Source: Psychroflexus gondwanensis ACAM 44 (GTDB lineage Bacteria; Bacteroidota; Bacteroidia; Flavobacteriales; Flavobacteriaceae). Taken from it: 64,000 nucleotides of DNA. Under the pieces are notes generated by a model, which was given only the letters and a program-made list of their open reading frames with translations, had not been told where the DNA came from and searched no databases. Location: NCBI RefSeq assembly GCF_000355905.1, contig NZ_APLF01000005.1, positions 268,591 through 332,590 of the forward strand. Reading direction: 5' to 3'. Position 1 is the first letter of the stretch, and each line of letters opens with the position of its first letter. Below, one piece after another: positions 1-10,510 of the stretch. The translations under genes and the position numbers were made by a program.

Positions 1-36
1 TGCTTAAATTTAAAAATTAACAAATAATGAAGCATA

Positions 37-708
37 TTGATAAATTTTACCTTCTTTTTTATATTTTCATTATCAATTTTTTCTCAACCTACAGAAGAAA
101 ATGACAGTCTTCTATTTTCCCAAATGTTAGCATTACATCACGATGAGTTTCAGACAAAATCAGAGTTTAATTTTAATCACGGAAATCACAATTCTACCGA
201 TAATTATTTTGATTCTTTAGTCAGTCTTAAACTTAAGGGGACACTTCTAGATAACTTTAGAGTTTACAGTATCAACAATAAAATTAACCATCTATATGAT
301 TTGAAAAAACCTTCGTATCTCATGAGTTATTCGTCTTGGTGTGTGCCTAGTAATGGTGAAGTTGATGCCTTAAATCAACTCATAAGCACCCATGGAGATT
401 GGATGGATTTTGTACTAATAATGTGGGATACGCGAAGCGATGCTATTCAGTTTTCTAAACAGTTTCACCCTAAAATTAAAGTCTTATATGTCAACGAATT
501 ATATAATACTGAAACCAAAACTATTAAAATGCTGAAGCACAAATTAGGAATTCCTATCTCTATAACCTTAGGTCGGGATAAGACCATTTTAAACATCAGA
601 AAAAATAAACAGGTTCATCCTTCAGTAGACGTAAGAATAGCTACTAAAATTTGTCTAGAGGCTATAGAAAAAGATATTTTAGACTTAAAAAGCTATGAAA
701 ATCTATAG
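37..708 (+). CDS. Exported thioredoxin-fold protein, single active-site Cys
   Basis: The frame is closed by TAA and TGA just upstream, so the TTG at 37 is the first plausible start. It places a hydrophobic segment (about residues 3-17, ending SIFSQ) at the N-terminus, like a Sec signal peptide. From about residue 88 the sequence looks like a TlpA/redoxin domain: a strand, then WCVPS at residues 101-105, then a GIPISITL segment that fits the cis-proline loop. The usual WCxxC has lost its second cysteine, so a normal disulfide reductase cycle is unlikely; a structural or chaperone-like role is possible. 223 residues. The next gene is convergent, one base past the stop. Family assignment rests on motifs only. 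Confidence 0.6.
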   Translation: MINFTFFFIFSLSIFSQPTEENDSLLFSQMLALHHDEFQTKSEFNFNHGNHNSTDNYFDSLVSLKLKGTLLDNFRVYSINNKINHLYDLKKPSYLMSYSSWCVPSNGEVDALNQLISTHGDWMDFVLIMWDTRSDAIQFSKQFHPKIKVLYVNELYNTETKTIKMLKHKLGIPISITLGRDKTILNIRKNKQVHPSVDVRIATKICLEAIEKDILDLKSYENL

Positions 709-709
709 T

Positions 710-1078
710 TTATTTAACGAAAATCATTCTAAATCCAAGGACTACTAATACGACTCCAAAAATTCGTTTTAAGACCTTTTCATCTAAGCTTATGGCTAAT
801 TTTGACCCCAAATATCCGCCAATCACGAACATAAGTGCCATGACCAAAGCATATCTCCAATTTAAACTACCATCTTGGTAATAGTTGTAGGCTGCTGCTA
901 GCGTTACCGGAACTGCTAAAACTGCAAGGCTCGTTCCTTGAGCTTGGTGTTGTGAAAATCCTAAAAGTAGGACCATAAGTGGAACCATCACTACTCCCCC
1001 ACCAACACCGAGAATGCCACTTAAAAAGCCAGCAATTAGGCCAATAACCACCAAGGCTAAAATTATCAATAGACTCAT
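710..1078 (-). CDS. TauE/SafE (DUF81) family membrane protein, half-length
   Basis: A very hydrophobic 122-residue protein with about four membrane segments. The N-terminal GFLSGILGVGGGVVMVP stretch is the typical first half-repeat of the TauE/SafE family, which exports sulfite, sulfoacetate or related organosulfur anions across the inner membrane. Full family members are about 250 residues with two such repeats; this has one, and one-repeat members are known and presumably dimerise. The substrate cannot be read from sequence. The stop codon is nearly abutting that of the convergent thioredoxin-like gene. It lies 11 bp downstream of the lytic transglycosylase gene, on the same strand, so the two may be cotranscribed. 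Confidence 0.75.
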   Translation of the reverse strand: MSLLIILALVVIGLIAGFLSGILGVGGGVVMVPLMVLLLGFSQHQAQGTSLAVLAVPVTLAAAYNYYQDGSLNWRYALVMALMFVIGGYLGSKLAISLDEKVLKRIFGVVLVVLGFRMIFVK

Positions 1079-1089
1079 ACTAAAGGTTT

Positions 1090-2022
1090 TTATTTTAGAA
1101 CTTCAATTTTGTAAACTTTCTTGGAATAATTATCCAAATGTTTATCTCTAAGCCAAGGATTATGAATTTTTAAGGTTTTATAATTCATATTAAACTGTTT
1201 AGCGAAATTTACGAAATCACTTACAGCGGTATCGACTTCTACCTTTTTTATAGGCTTCATTTCATAAAGATCCTTATCCTCATAATGAAAGCCAAAATCT
1301 TCAGCATTGGATAGAATATGCTTTAAAGCTACGATTCTAAAAACATACCTGGATGTTTCTGGATTGAGAAGTAGATCGAAATAATCGTCTACCTCTTGTC
1401 GTTTTAATTCTCTAGATATTCCTGCATTACCAGCATTGTAGGAGGCTGCGGCCAATGTCCAAGTTCCAAAACGCTCTTTAGAGTTGTTTAGGTATTGAGA
1501 AGCTACTTCAGTAGCTTTTTCAATATGGTAGCGTTCATCAACATTATTGTTGACTTCAAGACCGTAATCTTGTGCAGTCCCTTTCATGATTTGCCAAAAT
1601 CCTGTAGCGCCTGCAGGAGAAACTACGTGTTCTAAACCGCTTTCCGCAACCGCTAAATATTTAAAGTCATCTGGAATTCCATTCTTCTTTAAAATAGGCT
1701 CAATAATAGGAAAGTACTTATGTGCCCTCTTTATCAAAAGCAGAGCATTGGACTGCCAGTAAGTATTGACTAACAACTCACGATCTAACCTTTCTTTGAT
1801 ATCTGGAATATCTAAAGGAATTTTTTCTCCTGCAAAATCAATTTGTTCCGGCAAGTCTATCGCAAAAACATTGTAATCATTTTCAAAACTTTTTTCTGGA
1901 GAAGTTTTAACGTCTTCATCGTAGTTAGCTATAAAACTGGTTATGGCAAAATAACCTCCAAGGGTTAAGGTGGCCACCCCTACTGTAAAAATCGATTTTG
2001 TAAAAAAGGTATCTAATTTCAT
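1090..2022 (-). CDS. Lytic murein transglycosylase (MltD/SLT-type)
   Basis: Cleaves the beta-1,4 bond between MurNAc and GlcNAc in peptidoglycan with formation of the 1,6-anhydro end. Residues about 10-32 form one membrane anchor or uncleaved signal, so the enzyme acts in the periplasm. The SLT domain runs from about residue 105 to 250: the catalytic Glu is E127 in AESGL, followed by SPAGATGFWQIM (residues 135-146) and AAASYNAG. The C-terminal part (TAVSDFVNFAKQFNM) resembles a degenerate LysM-like segment. 310 residues, one gene domain shorter than E. coli MltD. It starts 3 bp after the stop of an alpha/beta hydrolase on the same strand, which suggests cotranscription. Confidence 0.85.
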   Translation of the reverse strand: MKLDTFFTKSIFTVGVATLTLGGYFAITSFIANYDEDVKTSPEKSFENDYNVFAIDLPEQIDFAGEKIPLDIPDIKERLDRELLVNTYWQSNALLLIKRAHKYFPIIEPILKKNGIPDDFKYLAVAESGLEHVVSPAGATGFWQIMKGTAQDYGLEVNNNVDERYHIEKATEVASQYLNNSKERFGTWTLAAASYNAGNAGISRELKRQEVDDYFDLLLNPETSRYVFRIVALKHILSNAEDFGFHYEDKDLYEMKPIKKVEVDTAVSDFVNFAKQFNMNYKTLKIHNPWLRDKHLDNYSKKVYKIEVLK

Positions 2023-2025
2023 GTT

Positions 2026-2706
2026 CTAGTTTATTTTTTGATGTTGTAAAATTCCTTCTGAAATTAATCCAGGTAGATTGGCATTAAACCATCTATATTT
2101 ATTTAAGATCATAATATGTGTTCCACTTGGAATACGAATGCAATCACTGATATTCTTTATCGGAAAAACTAAATCTTCCTCTCCATGGATATGAATTATG
2201 TCTTCAATGGGTTGAACTTGCTCCCAACATAACATTTCTTTAATGGCCCATTCCAAATAATTTTTATCATTCACAGAAAGATATTGTTGATAAAGTTTTA
2301 AACGCTTTCTGATGGTACTACCTACAGGCAATTTTTCAATTTGGGTTATGTAATTTAATAAACCAGTAGGTAAAATTTTATAAACTCCACTGTATCTTGC
2401 GAGCTTCATTCGTGCTGGTAATTCTTGTTTTGTCTTTACGCTAGAAATAATAATCAATCGTTTCACCATCAAAAACCTGCTCATTTCCTGAACTAAAACT
2501 CCACCAAAAGAAACTCCTATCAAAACCACAGGCTTATCTTTTTCAATTGGTTCAACCATTCTATGAGCATAAGCTTTTAAACTTTCCTCTTTCTTAGGGA
2601 TTTTCCAAGTCAGCCATAACATTTTAAACTCCTCAACTGGCAACTCAATTCTTTCAAAAACTGTTGGATTAGCAGCCATCCCTGGCATCATGTACACATT
2701 GATCAC
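2026..2706 (-). CDS. Alpha/beta hydrolase
   Basis: A compact cytoplasmic alpha/beta-hydrolase of 226 residues. The nucleophile elbow is GVSFGG with Ser66; the likely acid is the Asp in GEEDLVFP and the likely base the His in SGTHIMI near the C-terminus, in the expected order. There is no lid domain and no signal peptide. The substrate is not predictable. It is the first gene of a likely three-gene minus-strand group with the lytic transglycosylase and the TauE-like protein, with gaps of 3 and 11 bp. Divergent from the acetyltransferase-like gene at 2858. Confidence 0.75.
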   Translation of the reverse strand: MINVYMMPGMAANPTVFERIELPVEEFKMLWLTWKIPKKEESLKAYAHRMVEPIEKDKPVVLIGVSFGGVLVQEMSRFLMVKRLIIISSVKTKQELPARMKLARYSGVYKILPTGLLNYITQIEKLPVGSTIRKRLKLYQQYLSVNDKNYLEWAIKEMLCWEQVQPIEDIIHIHGEEDLVFPIKNISDCIRIPSGTHIMILNKYRWFNANLPGLISEGILQHQKIN

Positions 2707-2761
2707 ACTTGTTTAATTTGGGTAAGAGTTAATTACAAAAATAAGTTATAAATTTATTGTT

Positions 2762-2769
2762 TACCTTTG
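2762..2769 (+). promoter_or_regulatory. Candidate -7 element for the 2858 gene
   Basis: TACCTTTG fits the Bacteroidota -7 consensus TAnnTTTG and lies 88 bp before the ATG at 2858. I see no TTG at the usual -33 distance, so this is a weak call. Confidence 0.3.
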
Positions 2770-2857
2770 TAAATCGATAAATTATTAGATAAATCTTTAC
2801 AGGATTTATGTAATTTTAGTTTTATGGATTTAACGATCCTTCATAAATCATTCAAGC

Positions 2858-3160
2858 ATGAAAACAATAGAATTTGAGGTTATCAAAAATGATTTCCAAA
2901 GGCAGTATGAGGCTAAAATTGAAGGTGAAATATTAACAGCTGAATTTTCTGAACAAGAGCGCAAAATTTTTCTTACCAAATTAACTGTTCCAGACACTTA
3001 TAAAGATTCCGAAGTTCAAGATCTTTTCATTTCAAAAATCCTCGATAGCTTTGAAGATACACGCTTTAAGGTGATGCCTACCTCTCCAGAAATCGCGAGG
3101 TTTTTCAGAAAAAACAGATTAAAATACAAAGATTTATTACCTGCTGGCATCACTATTTAG
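2858..3160 (+). CDS. YjdJ/NATD1-type GNAT acetyltransferase-like protein
   Basis: 100 residues with the layout of the short Gcn5-related N-acetyltransferases: AEFSEQERKIFLTKLTVP on two strands, then DSEVQDLFISKILDS where the acetyl-CoA loop is expected, then FKVMPTSPEIARFFRKN. The pyrophosphate-binding GxGxG/A pattern of active enzymes (usually RGKGIGSKL here) is replaced by KDSEVQDLF, so catalytic activity is doubtful. Stand-alone gene with about 120 bp to uvrA. Assignment is from motif order only. Confidence 0.55.
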   Translation: MKTIEFEVIKNDFQRQYEAKIEGEILTAEFSEQERKIFLTKLTVPDTYKDSEVQDLFISKILDSFEDTRFKVMPTSPEIARFFRKNRLKYKDLLPAGITI

Positions 3161-3278
3161 ACTGTTCTGTCTTATGTCGAATAGGTGTATTCACTTAAGG
3201 TTTCAACAATACCTAAGCTAATGGTATTAAACCCAAAAATATCATTTTGTTTACTTAAATTCGCGCGTTGAAATCGCT

Positions 3279-6116
3279 ATGGAAAAAAAAGAAGAGTTTA
3301 TTGAAGTCCTTGGGGCTAGAGTTCATAATTTAAAAGACATCGATGTCAAAATACCTAGAAATAAGCTTGTGGTCATCACAGGCTTATCTGGTTCTGGGAA
3401 ATCTTCATTGGCTTTCGATACCATCTATGCAGAAGGTCAACGCCGGTATATAGAAACCTTTTCGGCTTATGCTAGGCAATTCTTGGGTGGAATGGAACGT
3501 CCAGATGTTGATAAAATTGATGGCTTATCGCCTGTTATTGCTATTGAACAAAAAACGACGTCCAAAAGTCCTAGAAGTACCGTAGGAACCATCACAGAAA
3601 TTTACGATTTTCTTAGACTTTTATATGCACGTGTTGGTACGGCCTACAGTTACAAGACTGGTGAAAAGATGGTAAGTTTTACCGATGAACAAATTCAAAA
3701 CAATATAGTTGAAGGCTTTAAGAATAAGCGAGTAAATATTCTCGCTCCAGTTATACGGTCTCGTAAAGGTCATTACAGAGAACTATTTGAGCAGATTGCT
3801 AAACAAGGTTTTCTAAAAGTAAGAATCGATGGAGAGATAAAAGACATCGAGAAAGGCATGAAAGTGGATCGGTATAAAATTCACGATATTGAAGTTGTGG
3901 TGGATCGATTAAAAATCGATGATGAGATTAACTCCAACAAACGTTTGAGCGATAGCATTTCGACAGCGATGAAGCAAGGCAATAATGTGATGATGATTCT
4001 AGAGCACGACAAGGAAAAGCCTAAATTCTTTAGCCGTAATTTAATGTGTCCCACTTCTGGTATTTCTTACCCCAATCCAGAACCTAATAATTTTTCGTTC
4101 AACTCCCCAAAAGGTGCTTGTCCTAAATGCAATGGATTAGGTGAGGTTTTTGAAATTAATCTAGACCGCATCATTCCAGATACCAATCTCTCTATTAGAG
4201 ATGGTGGTCTTGAGCCTCATGGCAAAGAGAAAAAAAACAACTGGGTTTTCAAACAGCTGAAAGCCATAGCAGAACACTTCAATTTTGATTTAAAAGATCC
4301 AATTGAAAACATACCTAAAGAAGCTTTGGATATTATCCTCCACGGAGGAAAAGCAAGATTCGAAAAATATAGCGAAACCTCTAAAGTCAGTAAATCATTC
4401 AGTTATAATTTTGAAGGTGTTGCCAAGTTTATTGAAGATACCTTCAATCAAAAAGAATCTTCGGCATCGCTGAAGCGTTGGTCCAAAAAATACATGGATA
4501 AAAAGCCATGTGAAACCTGTGAAGGAAGCAGGCTTCAAAAAGAATCTTTATACTACAAAATCGACGGTAAAAATATCGCAGATATTGTAAATATGGATAT
4601 AGACGAATTGGTTGCCTTTTTTAAAGATTTACTATCTAGACTCGGTAATAGCGAGCAAAAAATAGCTGAAGAGATCATTAAAGAAATAAAAACTAGACTT
4701 TCGTTTTTGGAAGATGTTGGACTAAATTACCTTAACTTAAATAGAGGCTCCAAAACCCTTTCTGGAGGAGAAGCCCAAAGGATAAGACTTGCCACGCAAA
4801 TAGGCTCTCAACTTGTGGGCGTTCTTTATATATTGGACGAACCTAGCATTGGCTTGCACCAGCGTGATAACGAAAAACTCATCAATTCTTTAGTCTCGCT
4901 TCGAGATGTAGGAAATTCTATAATTGTCGTAGAGCATGATAAAGATATGATAGAGCGTGCAGACCATGTCATTGATATTGGTCCTCATGCTGGCAAAAAT
5001 GGCGGACAGATTATAAGCGAAGGCACTCCGAAAACAATTCTCACTCACAACACACTTACAGCAGATTACCTTTCTGGGAAAAAGAAAATTGAAGTTCCGG
5101 AAAAGAGAAGAAAAGGCAATGGAAAGCATCTTCACCTCATGAATGCGACCGGCAATAATCTTAAGGATATCTCTATTAAAATTCCTTTAGGAAAGCTTAT
5201 TGTAGTGACAGGAGTATCTGGAAGTGGAAAATCTACACTTATCAATGATACTTTATATCCAGTGTTGAATAACCATTTTTTTAATGGTAAGATGGAGGCT
5301 TTACCGCATAAAACAGTGCGAGGCTTAAAACATCTAGATAAAGTTATTGATATTAACCAATCCCCTATTGGAAGAACACCACGCTCCAATCCTGCAACCT
5401 ATACGGGTGTTTTTGGAGAAATACGAAATCTATTTGCTAAAACTCCAGAAGCCTTGATTCGAGGCTATAAGCCTGGGAGATTTAGTTTCAATGTTAAAGG
5501 TGGACGGTGTGAAACTTGTGGAGGCGCAGGCTTAAAAGTTATAGAAATGAACTTTTTGCCAGATGTATACGTGGAATGTGAAACATGTATGGGCAAACGG
5601 TTTAACAGAGAAACTTTGGAAATACGATTTAAGGGTAAATCCATAAGTGATATTCTGCAAATGACAATTGATGAAGCGACAGATTTCTTTGAGCCTATCC
5701 CAAAAATATATCGCAAACTGAAAACAATAAAAGACGTCGGTTTAGGCTATATCACATTAGGTCAACAGAGCACCACCTTATCTGGAGGAGAGGCACAACG
5801 TATAAAGCTAGCATCGGAACTTTCCAAAATCAGCACTGGAAATACGTTTTATATTTTGGACGAACCTACTACTGGACTTCACTTCGAAGATATTAAAGTC
5901 CTTATGGAGGTTTTACAAAAACTTGTAGATAAAGGAAATTCGGTATTGATTATTGAACATAATATGGATGTGATAAAACTTGCAGATTATATGTTTGATA
6001 TCGGTTATGAGGGAGGAAAAAAGGGAGGACAACTCGTTGCAAAAGGAACTCCTGAACAAGTTGCTAAAGACAAAAAAAGCTATACAGCAGAATTTTTAAG
6101 AAAAGAACTCAACTAA
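3279..6116 (+). CDS. uvrA: UvrABC excinuclease subunit A
   Basis: Damage-recognition ATPase of nucleotide excision repair; a dimer scans DNA with UvrB, hands over the lesion and leaves. Two ABC cassettes are clear: Walker [10 protein letters not shown] at about residues 35-43 and GVSGSGKST near 645, each followed by its signature LSGGEAQRI and DEPS/DEPT Walker B. Zinc modules are visible as [16 protein letters not shown] and the pair CETCGGAG...CETCMGK. At 945 residues it is full length. It is followed after 9 bp by the LOG-family gene, likely cotranscribed. Confidence 0.97.
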   Translation: MEKKEEFIEVLGARVHNLKDIDVKIPRNKLVVITGLSGSGKSSLAFDTIYAEGQRRYIETFSAYARQFLGGMERPDVDKIDGLSPVIAIEQKTTSKSPRSTVGTITEIYDFLRLLYARVGTAYSYKTGEKMVSFTDEQIQNNIVEGFKNKRVNILAPVIRSRKGHYRELFEQIAKQGFLKVRIDGEIKDIEKGMKVDRYKIHDIEVVVDRLKIDDEINSNKRLSDSISTAMKQGNNVMMILEHDKEKPKFFSRNLMCPTSGISYPNPEPNNFSFNSPKGACPKCNGLGEVFEINLDRIIPDTNLSIRDGGLEPHGKEKKNNWVFKQLKAIAEHFNFDLKDPIENIPKEALDIILHGGKARFEKYSETSKVSKSFSYNFEGVAKFIEDTFNQKESSASLKRWSKKYMDKKPCETCEGSRLQKESLYYKIDGKNIADIVNMDIDELVAFFKDLLSRLGNSEQKIAEEIIKEIKTRLSFLEDVGLNYLNLNRGSKTLSGGEAQRIRLATQIGSQLVGVLYILDEPSIGLHQRDNEKLINSLVSLRDVGNSIIVVEHDKDMIERADHVIDIGPHAGKNGGQIISEGTPKTILTHNTLTADYLSGKKKIEVPEKRRKGNGKHLHLMNATGNNLKDISIKIPLGKLIVVTGVSGSGKSTLINDTLYPVLNNHFFNGKMEALPHKTVRGLKHLDKVIDINQSPIGRTPRSNPATYTGVFGEIRNLFAKTPEALIRGYKPGRFSFNVKGGRCETCGGAGLKVIEMNFLPDVYVECETCMGKRFNRETLEIRFKGKSISDILQMTIDEATDFFEPIPKIYRKLKTIKDVGLGYITLGQQSTTLSGGEAQRIKLASELSKISTGNTFYILDEPTTGLHFEDIKVLMEVLQKLVDKGNSVLIIEHNMDVIKLADYMFDIGYEGGKKGGQLVAKGTPEQVAKDKKSYTAEFLRKELN

Positions 6117-6125
6117 TACTTTAAA

Positions 6126-6812
6126 ATGGTAGATAAGCAAAATAAAAATTGGAACGCAATAAAGACTAACGATAGTTGGGCTTTATTTAAAATCATGAGT
6201 GAATTCGTTTATGGATATGAACGAATGAGTCAAATAGGTCCATGTGTCTCTATATTTGGTTCCGCAAGGACAAAACCTAAGGATAAATATTATGAACTAA
6301 CTGTGAAAGTAGCAAGTAAAATTGTAGAGCAGGGTTATGGGATTATTACAGGCGGCGGACCTGGTATAATGGAAGCAGGAAACAAAGGCGCTAACCTAGG
6401 AGGAGGAACATCGGTAGGGCTAAATATTGATTTACCTTTTGAACAGCATGACAATCCCTACATCGATGCAAATAAAAGTTTAGATTTTGATTATTTTTTC
6501 GTTAGAAAAGTCATGTTTGTAAAATACTCTCAAGGCTTCGTAGTAATGCCTGGAGGCTTTGGAACTCTTGATGAACTTTTTGAAGCGATTACATTGATAC
6601 AAACAGGAAAAATTGATAAATTCCCTATCATATTAGTTGGTAAAGATTACTGGAGTGGACTTATGGACTGGATAAAATCGACTTTGGTTGAAAAATTTAA
6701 AACGGTTGGTGAGGAGGATTTAGACTTGATTAATCTTGTCGATACCGAGGATGAAGTCGTTGATATTTTGGATAAATTTTATAATGAATATGATTTGAGT
6801 CCAAATTTCTAA
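6126..6812 (+). CDS. LOG family protein (TIGR00730), nucleotide phosphoribohydrolase-like
   Basis: A Rossmann-fold LOG protein of 228 residues. Family hallmarks are GGGPGIMEAGNKGA (residues 76-89) and PGGFGTLDE (142-150). Characterised relatives split cytokinin riboside or purine nucleoside 5'-monophosphates into base and ribose 5-phosphate, using the Arg and Glu of these motifs; R127 in FVRKVMF and E151-type residues are present. The start at 6126 lies 9 bp after uvrA. The cellular role in bacteria of this group is not established. No terminator is evident in the 247 bp that follow. Confidence 0.88.
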   Translation: MVDKQNKNWNAIKTNDSWALFKIMSEFVYGYERMSQIGPCVSIFGSARTKPKDKYYELTVKVASKIVEQGYGIITGGGPGIMEAGNKGANLGGGTSVGLNIDLPFEQHDNPYIDANKSLDFDYFFVRKVMFVKYSQGFVVMPGGFGTLDELFEAITLIQTGKIDKFPIILVGKDYWSGLMDWIKSTLVEKFKTVGEEDLDLINLVDTEDEVVDILDKFYNEYDLSPNF

Positions 6813-7059
6813 ACGGTGGTGTTAAAATCCATTTGTTAGACAATTCTTAATTTAATTTTGCTATATCAGCCTTAAATTTGAAATTTACCTACACCTACTA
6901 TCTAAAAAGGTATCCATTTTTGATAATTTAGGGCAAGAAGTCAATAATTTTAGCGATTTTGGACATACTTAATAAATTAGATGTTTCTATATTATCTATT
7001 AGTTTGTATTATTTAAAGATTGAACAAATGCCTCATACAGAAAAATTTATAATATCAAA

Positions 7060-9867
7060 TTGAAAACTACTTACACCTTTCTCTTTCTAGGCCTTACTTC
7101 TCTTTTGAGCTTTTCTCAAAATAAAATTGTTTCTGATATTCAATCGTCTGAGGATTTAAAAACCTTCACCATCCAGCAAACGATCACGTATGAGAATACA
7201 AGCGGTAAAGCCATGGAGACCATTTACTTTTACAATTGGTTGAATGCGTTTTCCGATAAGGAAAGCCCGCTTGCTAAGCGCTACGCTCAAGATTATGTTC
7301 GTAGATTTCACTTTGCCTCTAGTCTTGAAAGAGGTGGTACACAAATTCACTCGTTATCTACGAATCTCGGAGAATCCCAATGGAGCTATGTTGAAGGGCA
7401 AGCCGATTTAATTGAGTTAAATTTAGACCAAGCTCTAGCCTCAAAAGCTTCTGTAGAGGTCAATTTCATTTATACCTTGACCATTCCAGATCAAAAATTT
7501 ACAGGCTTTGGCTGGAATCAAAGGGAATTATTACTCAAAAATTGGCTAATTGTTCCTGCTGTTTATGAAAAAGACTGGATCTTGTATAGTCATAAAGACC
7601 TCAATGATTATCCTTCTCAAAAACTGGACTATAACATTACCATACAAATTCCAAATCAATACACCATTCGCTCCAATTTTGATCAAACCCAATCTACTGG
7701 AGATCTAACTGGTTTTCAGAAAATAAAACTCAAGGCCAAGCAAATGGTAGGTTCTCCTCTTTTTGTAAAACGTATTGATAATTTTAAGGTGATACAAACA
7801 GACCATGTAAAGATCTTCACCAATTTAAAAGATAGTGACTTGCGTCCAGAAATTGAAGCACTTATAACCGATAGAATTGTGTACTTTTTAGAGGAAAAAT
7901 TAGGTGAATTTGGATTCGAGACTATGCTCATTACCGAAGAAGAATACAATCTTTCTCCTGTATATGGTCTTAACCAACTTCCTAGTTTTATCCGGCCTTT
8001 TCCGGATGGGTTTCAGTATGATATTAAGCTCTTGAAGGCTATAACGGATCAATACTTAAGAAGGTCTTTTTTAATTAATGTAAGAGAAAATCAATGGTTT
8101 CTAGACGCCATTTTAGTAAAAACCATGATGGATTATGTAGAAACCTATTATCCAGATGTAAAACTATTAGGAAGTTTTTCAAATTTCTTTGGAGTGAAGT
8201 GGTTTTACGCTTCCGACCTCATGTTCAATGATCGATATCAATTTATTCATGAAACTACCATAAGACAAAATTTTGGTCAAGCCGTCGATTTCCCGCAAGA
8301 CAGTCTACTCAAGTTCAATCAAAAACTTTCGAACCCTTATAAAGGTGGTATAGGTTTCAAATACTTGGAAGATTATTTAGGTAAAGAAACAGTAAATGAA
8401 AGCTTAAATCTTTACTATGAAAAACATAAATTAAAATATTCAGATCCAGACGATTACTTCGATTTACTTTCTTCATTAACTGATAAAGATATCACTTGGT
8501 TCTCTGCCAATTATTTAGGAAGCAATAAGGATATTGATTTTAAAATAGATAAGATTACTAAAGTATCGGATTCTATTAAAGTAAGACTTTTAAATAAGAC
8601 CAGAAATCCTATGCCTGTGGCCGTTTATCAACTTAAGGATAAGGAGGTGATTTCTAAAGATTGGGTAAATGCTTTTTATAACGATACTATAATTTATTTA
8701 AAAGATCTTGGAAGTGACCAATTGGCGGTAAATTATGAAGAAATAATTCCTGAATTTGATCAAAGAAATAATTTTAAAAGTAGGGGTAAAATATTAAATA
8801 AGCCATTCCAATTCAGGGTATTGGAAGACATTGAAGATCCAAAATACAACCAGTTATTTCTGATTCCAGAATTCACTTACAACTTGTATGATGGTTTAGC
8901 CTTTGGTCCCAAGCTATACAATACATCGCTGTTACCCAAACAATTGAGCTACAAAGTCACTCCGAAATATGGCCTAACCAGCAATGCTCTAGTAGGAGGA
9001 GCTTCTATAGATTACACCCAATTTTTTAAGGGAGAGGATTTATTTGCGGTTAGGTATGGACTCAATGGTTCTAGATTTTCTTACGATCAGGACTTGTTTT
9101 ATAACCGATACTCGAGTTTTATAACCATGACCTATAGACCTCAGGATTTAAGAGATAACAGTAGACATAGTTTATCTGTAAGAACCGTAAATGTAGATCA
9201 GGATGAAAGTGAATTTATAGAAACCGAAGAACCCAACTACAACATATTTAATATTCGTTATAACTTTTCAAACAAAAATTTAGATCGGTTTTTGACCTCT
9301 TCTATCGATTACCAAATTGCTAAAAAATTCAGTAAAGTCTCTACAACCTTAAGTTTTAGAAAATTATATAATAATAACCGACAAATTAATTTTAGATTTT
9401 ATGGAGGTTTGTTTTTATATAACGATACACGAAACTCCAACTACTTTAGCTTTGCTTTAGACAGACCTTCAGATTATTTGTTTGATTATAATTATTATGG
9501 ACGAAGTGAAGAAAGTGGGCTATTCAGCCAGCAATTTATTATGGCAGAAGGCGGTTTCAAGTCTCAATTCGATCAGCGTTTTGCAGATGATTGGATAGTC
9601 TCTACCAATGTGAGTACAACTATTTGGAACTGGATATTTGTCTACGGAGATGCTGGCTTTTTTAAGAATAGTTTTAGCAATCCTCGCTTTGTATACGATT
9701 CTGGAATCCGACTTAATTTTGTTGAAGATTATTTCGAGCTTTATTTACCCGTCTATTCTAGCAATGGTTGGGAATTTAGAGATGAAAACTACGATCAGCG
9801 CATTCGATTCCTTGTTACCTTAGATTTATCCACACTTTTTAAACTCTTCACCAGAAAATGGTATTAA
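7060..9867 (+). CDS. Inactive M1-like (gluzincin fold) protein with C-terminal beta barrel
   Basis: 935 residues, TTG start chosen because it gives KTTYTFLFLGLTSLLSFSQ, a good Sec signal peptide, at the N-terminus. Residues about 20-230 resemble the beta-sandwich N-domain of M1 aminopeptidases, and about 250-500 the gluzincin domain, but the HExxH helix is replaced (KAITDQYLRRS, then ENQWFLDAI), so no zinc site is visible. From about 590 to the end the sequence turns into alternating aromatic strands and ends KLFTRKWY, typical of an outer-membrane barrel. Probably a surface or barrel-anchored protein rather than a peptidase. Alone, with a terminator after the stop. Confidence 0.6.
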   Translation: MKTTYTFLFLGLTSLLSFSQNKIVSDIQSSEDLKTFTIQQTITYENTSGKAMETIYFYNWLNAFSDKESPLAKRYAQDYVRRFHFASSLERGGTQIHSLSTNLGESQWSYVEGQADLIELNLDQALASKASVEVNFIYTLTIPDQKFTGFGWNQRELLLKNWLIVPAVYEKDWILYSHKDLNDYPSQKLDYNITIQIPNQYTIRSNFDQTQSTGDLTGFQKIKLKAKQMVGSPLFVKRIDNFKVIQTDHVKIFTNLKDSDLRPEIEALITDRIVYFLEEKLGEFGFETMLITEEEYNLSPVYGLNQLPSFIRPFPDGFQYDIKLLKAITDQYLRRSFLINVRENQWFLDAILVKTMMDYVETYYPDVKLLGSFSNFFGVKWFYASDLMFNDRYQFIHETTIRQNFGQAVDFPQDSLLKFNQKLSNPYKGGIGFKYLEDYLGKETVNESLNLYYEKHKLKYSDPDDYFDLLSSLTDKDITWFSANYLGSNKDIDFKIDKITKVSDSIKVRLLNKTRNPMPVAVYQLKDKEVISKDWVNAFYNDTIIYLKDLGSDQLAVNYEEIIPEFDQRNNFKSRGKILNKPFQFRVLEDIEDPKYNQLFLIPEFTYNLYDGLAFGPKLYNTSLLPKQLSYKVTPKYGLTSNALVGGASIDYTQFFKGEDLFAVRYGLNGSRFSYDQDLFYNRYSSFITMTYRPQDLRDNSRHSLSVRTVNVDQDESEFIETEEPNYNIFNIRYNFSNKNLDRFLTSSIDYQIAKKFSKVSTTLSFRKLYNNNRQINFRFYGGLFLYNDTRNSNYFSFALDRPSDYLFDYNYYGRSEESGLFSQQFIMAEGGFKSQFDQRFADDWIVSTNVSTTIWNWIFVYGDAGFFKNSFSNPRFVYDSGIRLNFVEDYFELYLPVYSSNGWEFRDENYDQRIRFLVTLDLSTLFKLFTRKWY

Positions 9868-9868
9868 A

Positions 9869-9902
9869 CAAAAAACTGCCTCAATCATAAGGCAGCTTTA
9901 TT
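9869..9902. terminator. Bidirectional intrinsic terminator
   Basis: Stem CTGCCT (9876-9881) and AGGCAG (9890-9895) with an 8-base loop. A runs on the left and CTTTATTT on the right let it work for both the barrel protein gene and the convergent folE. Confidence 0.7.
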
Positions 9903-9922
9903 TGCGGTTAAAACTGAAATAA

Positions 9923-10507
9923 TTATCCTATAAGTTTCAAAAATTCACTTCGTGTTTCTTGATTTTTAAATTCCCCCCTAAATCCTGAGGTTGTCGTTGC
10001 TGAATTCTGTTTTTGCACTCCTCGCATCATCATACACATGTGCTGAGCTTCGATAACAACTCCTACTCCTTTAGGCTGCAAGGTGTCGTTAATGCACTCC
10101 AAAATATCATGAGTTAAACGTTCCTGTACTTGTAGCCGTCTTGCAAACACGTCTATAATTCTAGGAATTTTACTTAAACCTACAATTTTCCCATTGGGAA
10201 TATATCCCACATGAACTTTACCAAAAAAAGGCAACATATGATGTTCACACAAGGAATACAACTCAATATCTTTGATTAAGACCATATCGTCATAAGGTTC
10301 TTCAAACATAGCCCCAAGAAGTATTTCTTTTGGATCCATGTTATATCCCTGTGTCAAAAACTGCATAGCTTTAGCCGCTCTTTCTGGTGTTTTTACAATA
10401 CCGTTTCTAGTTGTATCCTCTCCAATATTTTTTAAAATAGACTCATAACTGGATTTGATTTCATCAACGTAAGGTTGAGAATACTCTTCGTAGGTTTTGT
10501 AGGACAT
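9923..10507 (-). CDS. folE: GTP cyclohydrolase I
   Basis: Converts GTP to 7,8-dihydroneopterin triphosphate, the first step towards folate (and queuosine) biosynthesis. Zinc ligands are C87 and H90 of [10 protein letters not shown] and the Cys of [11 protein letters not shown]; the [18 protein letters not shown] stretch closes the active site. 194 residues, the usual size. Another folate gene, folK, is 18 kb away. The stop of msrA is 3 bp upstream of this start, so msrA-folE form an operon. Confidence 0.97.
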   Translation of the reverse strand: MSYKTYEEYSQPYVDEIKSSYESILKNIGEDTTRNGIVKTPERAAKAMQFLTQGYNMDPKEILLGAMFEEPYDDMVLIKDIELYSLCEHHMLPFFGKVHVGYIPNGKIVGLSKIPRIIDVFARRLQVQERLTHDILECINDTLQPKGVGVVIEAQHMCMMMRGVQKQNSATTTSGFRGEFKNQETRSEFLKLIG

Positions 10508-10510
10508 GGA

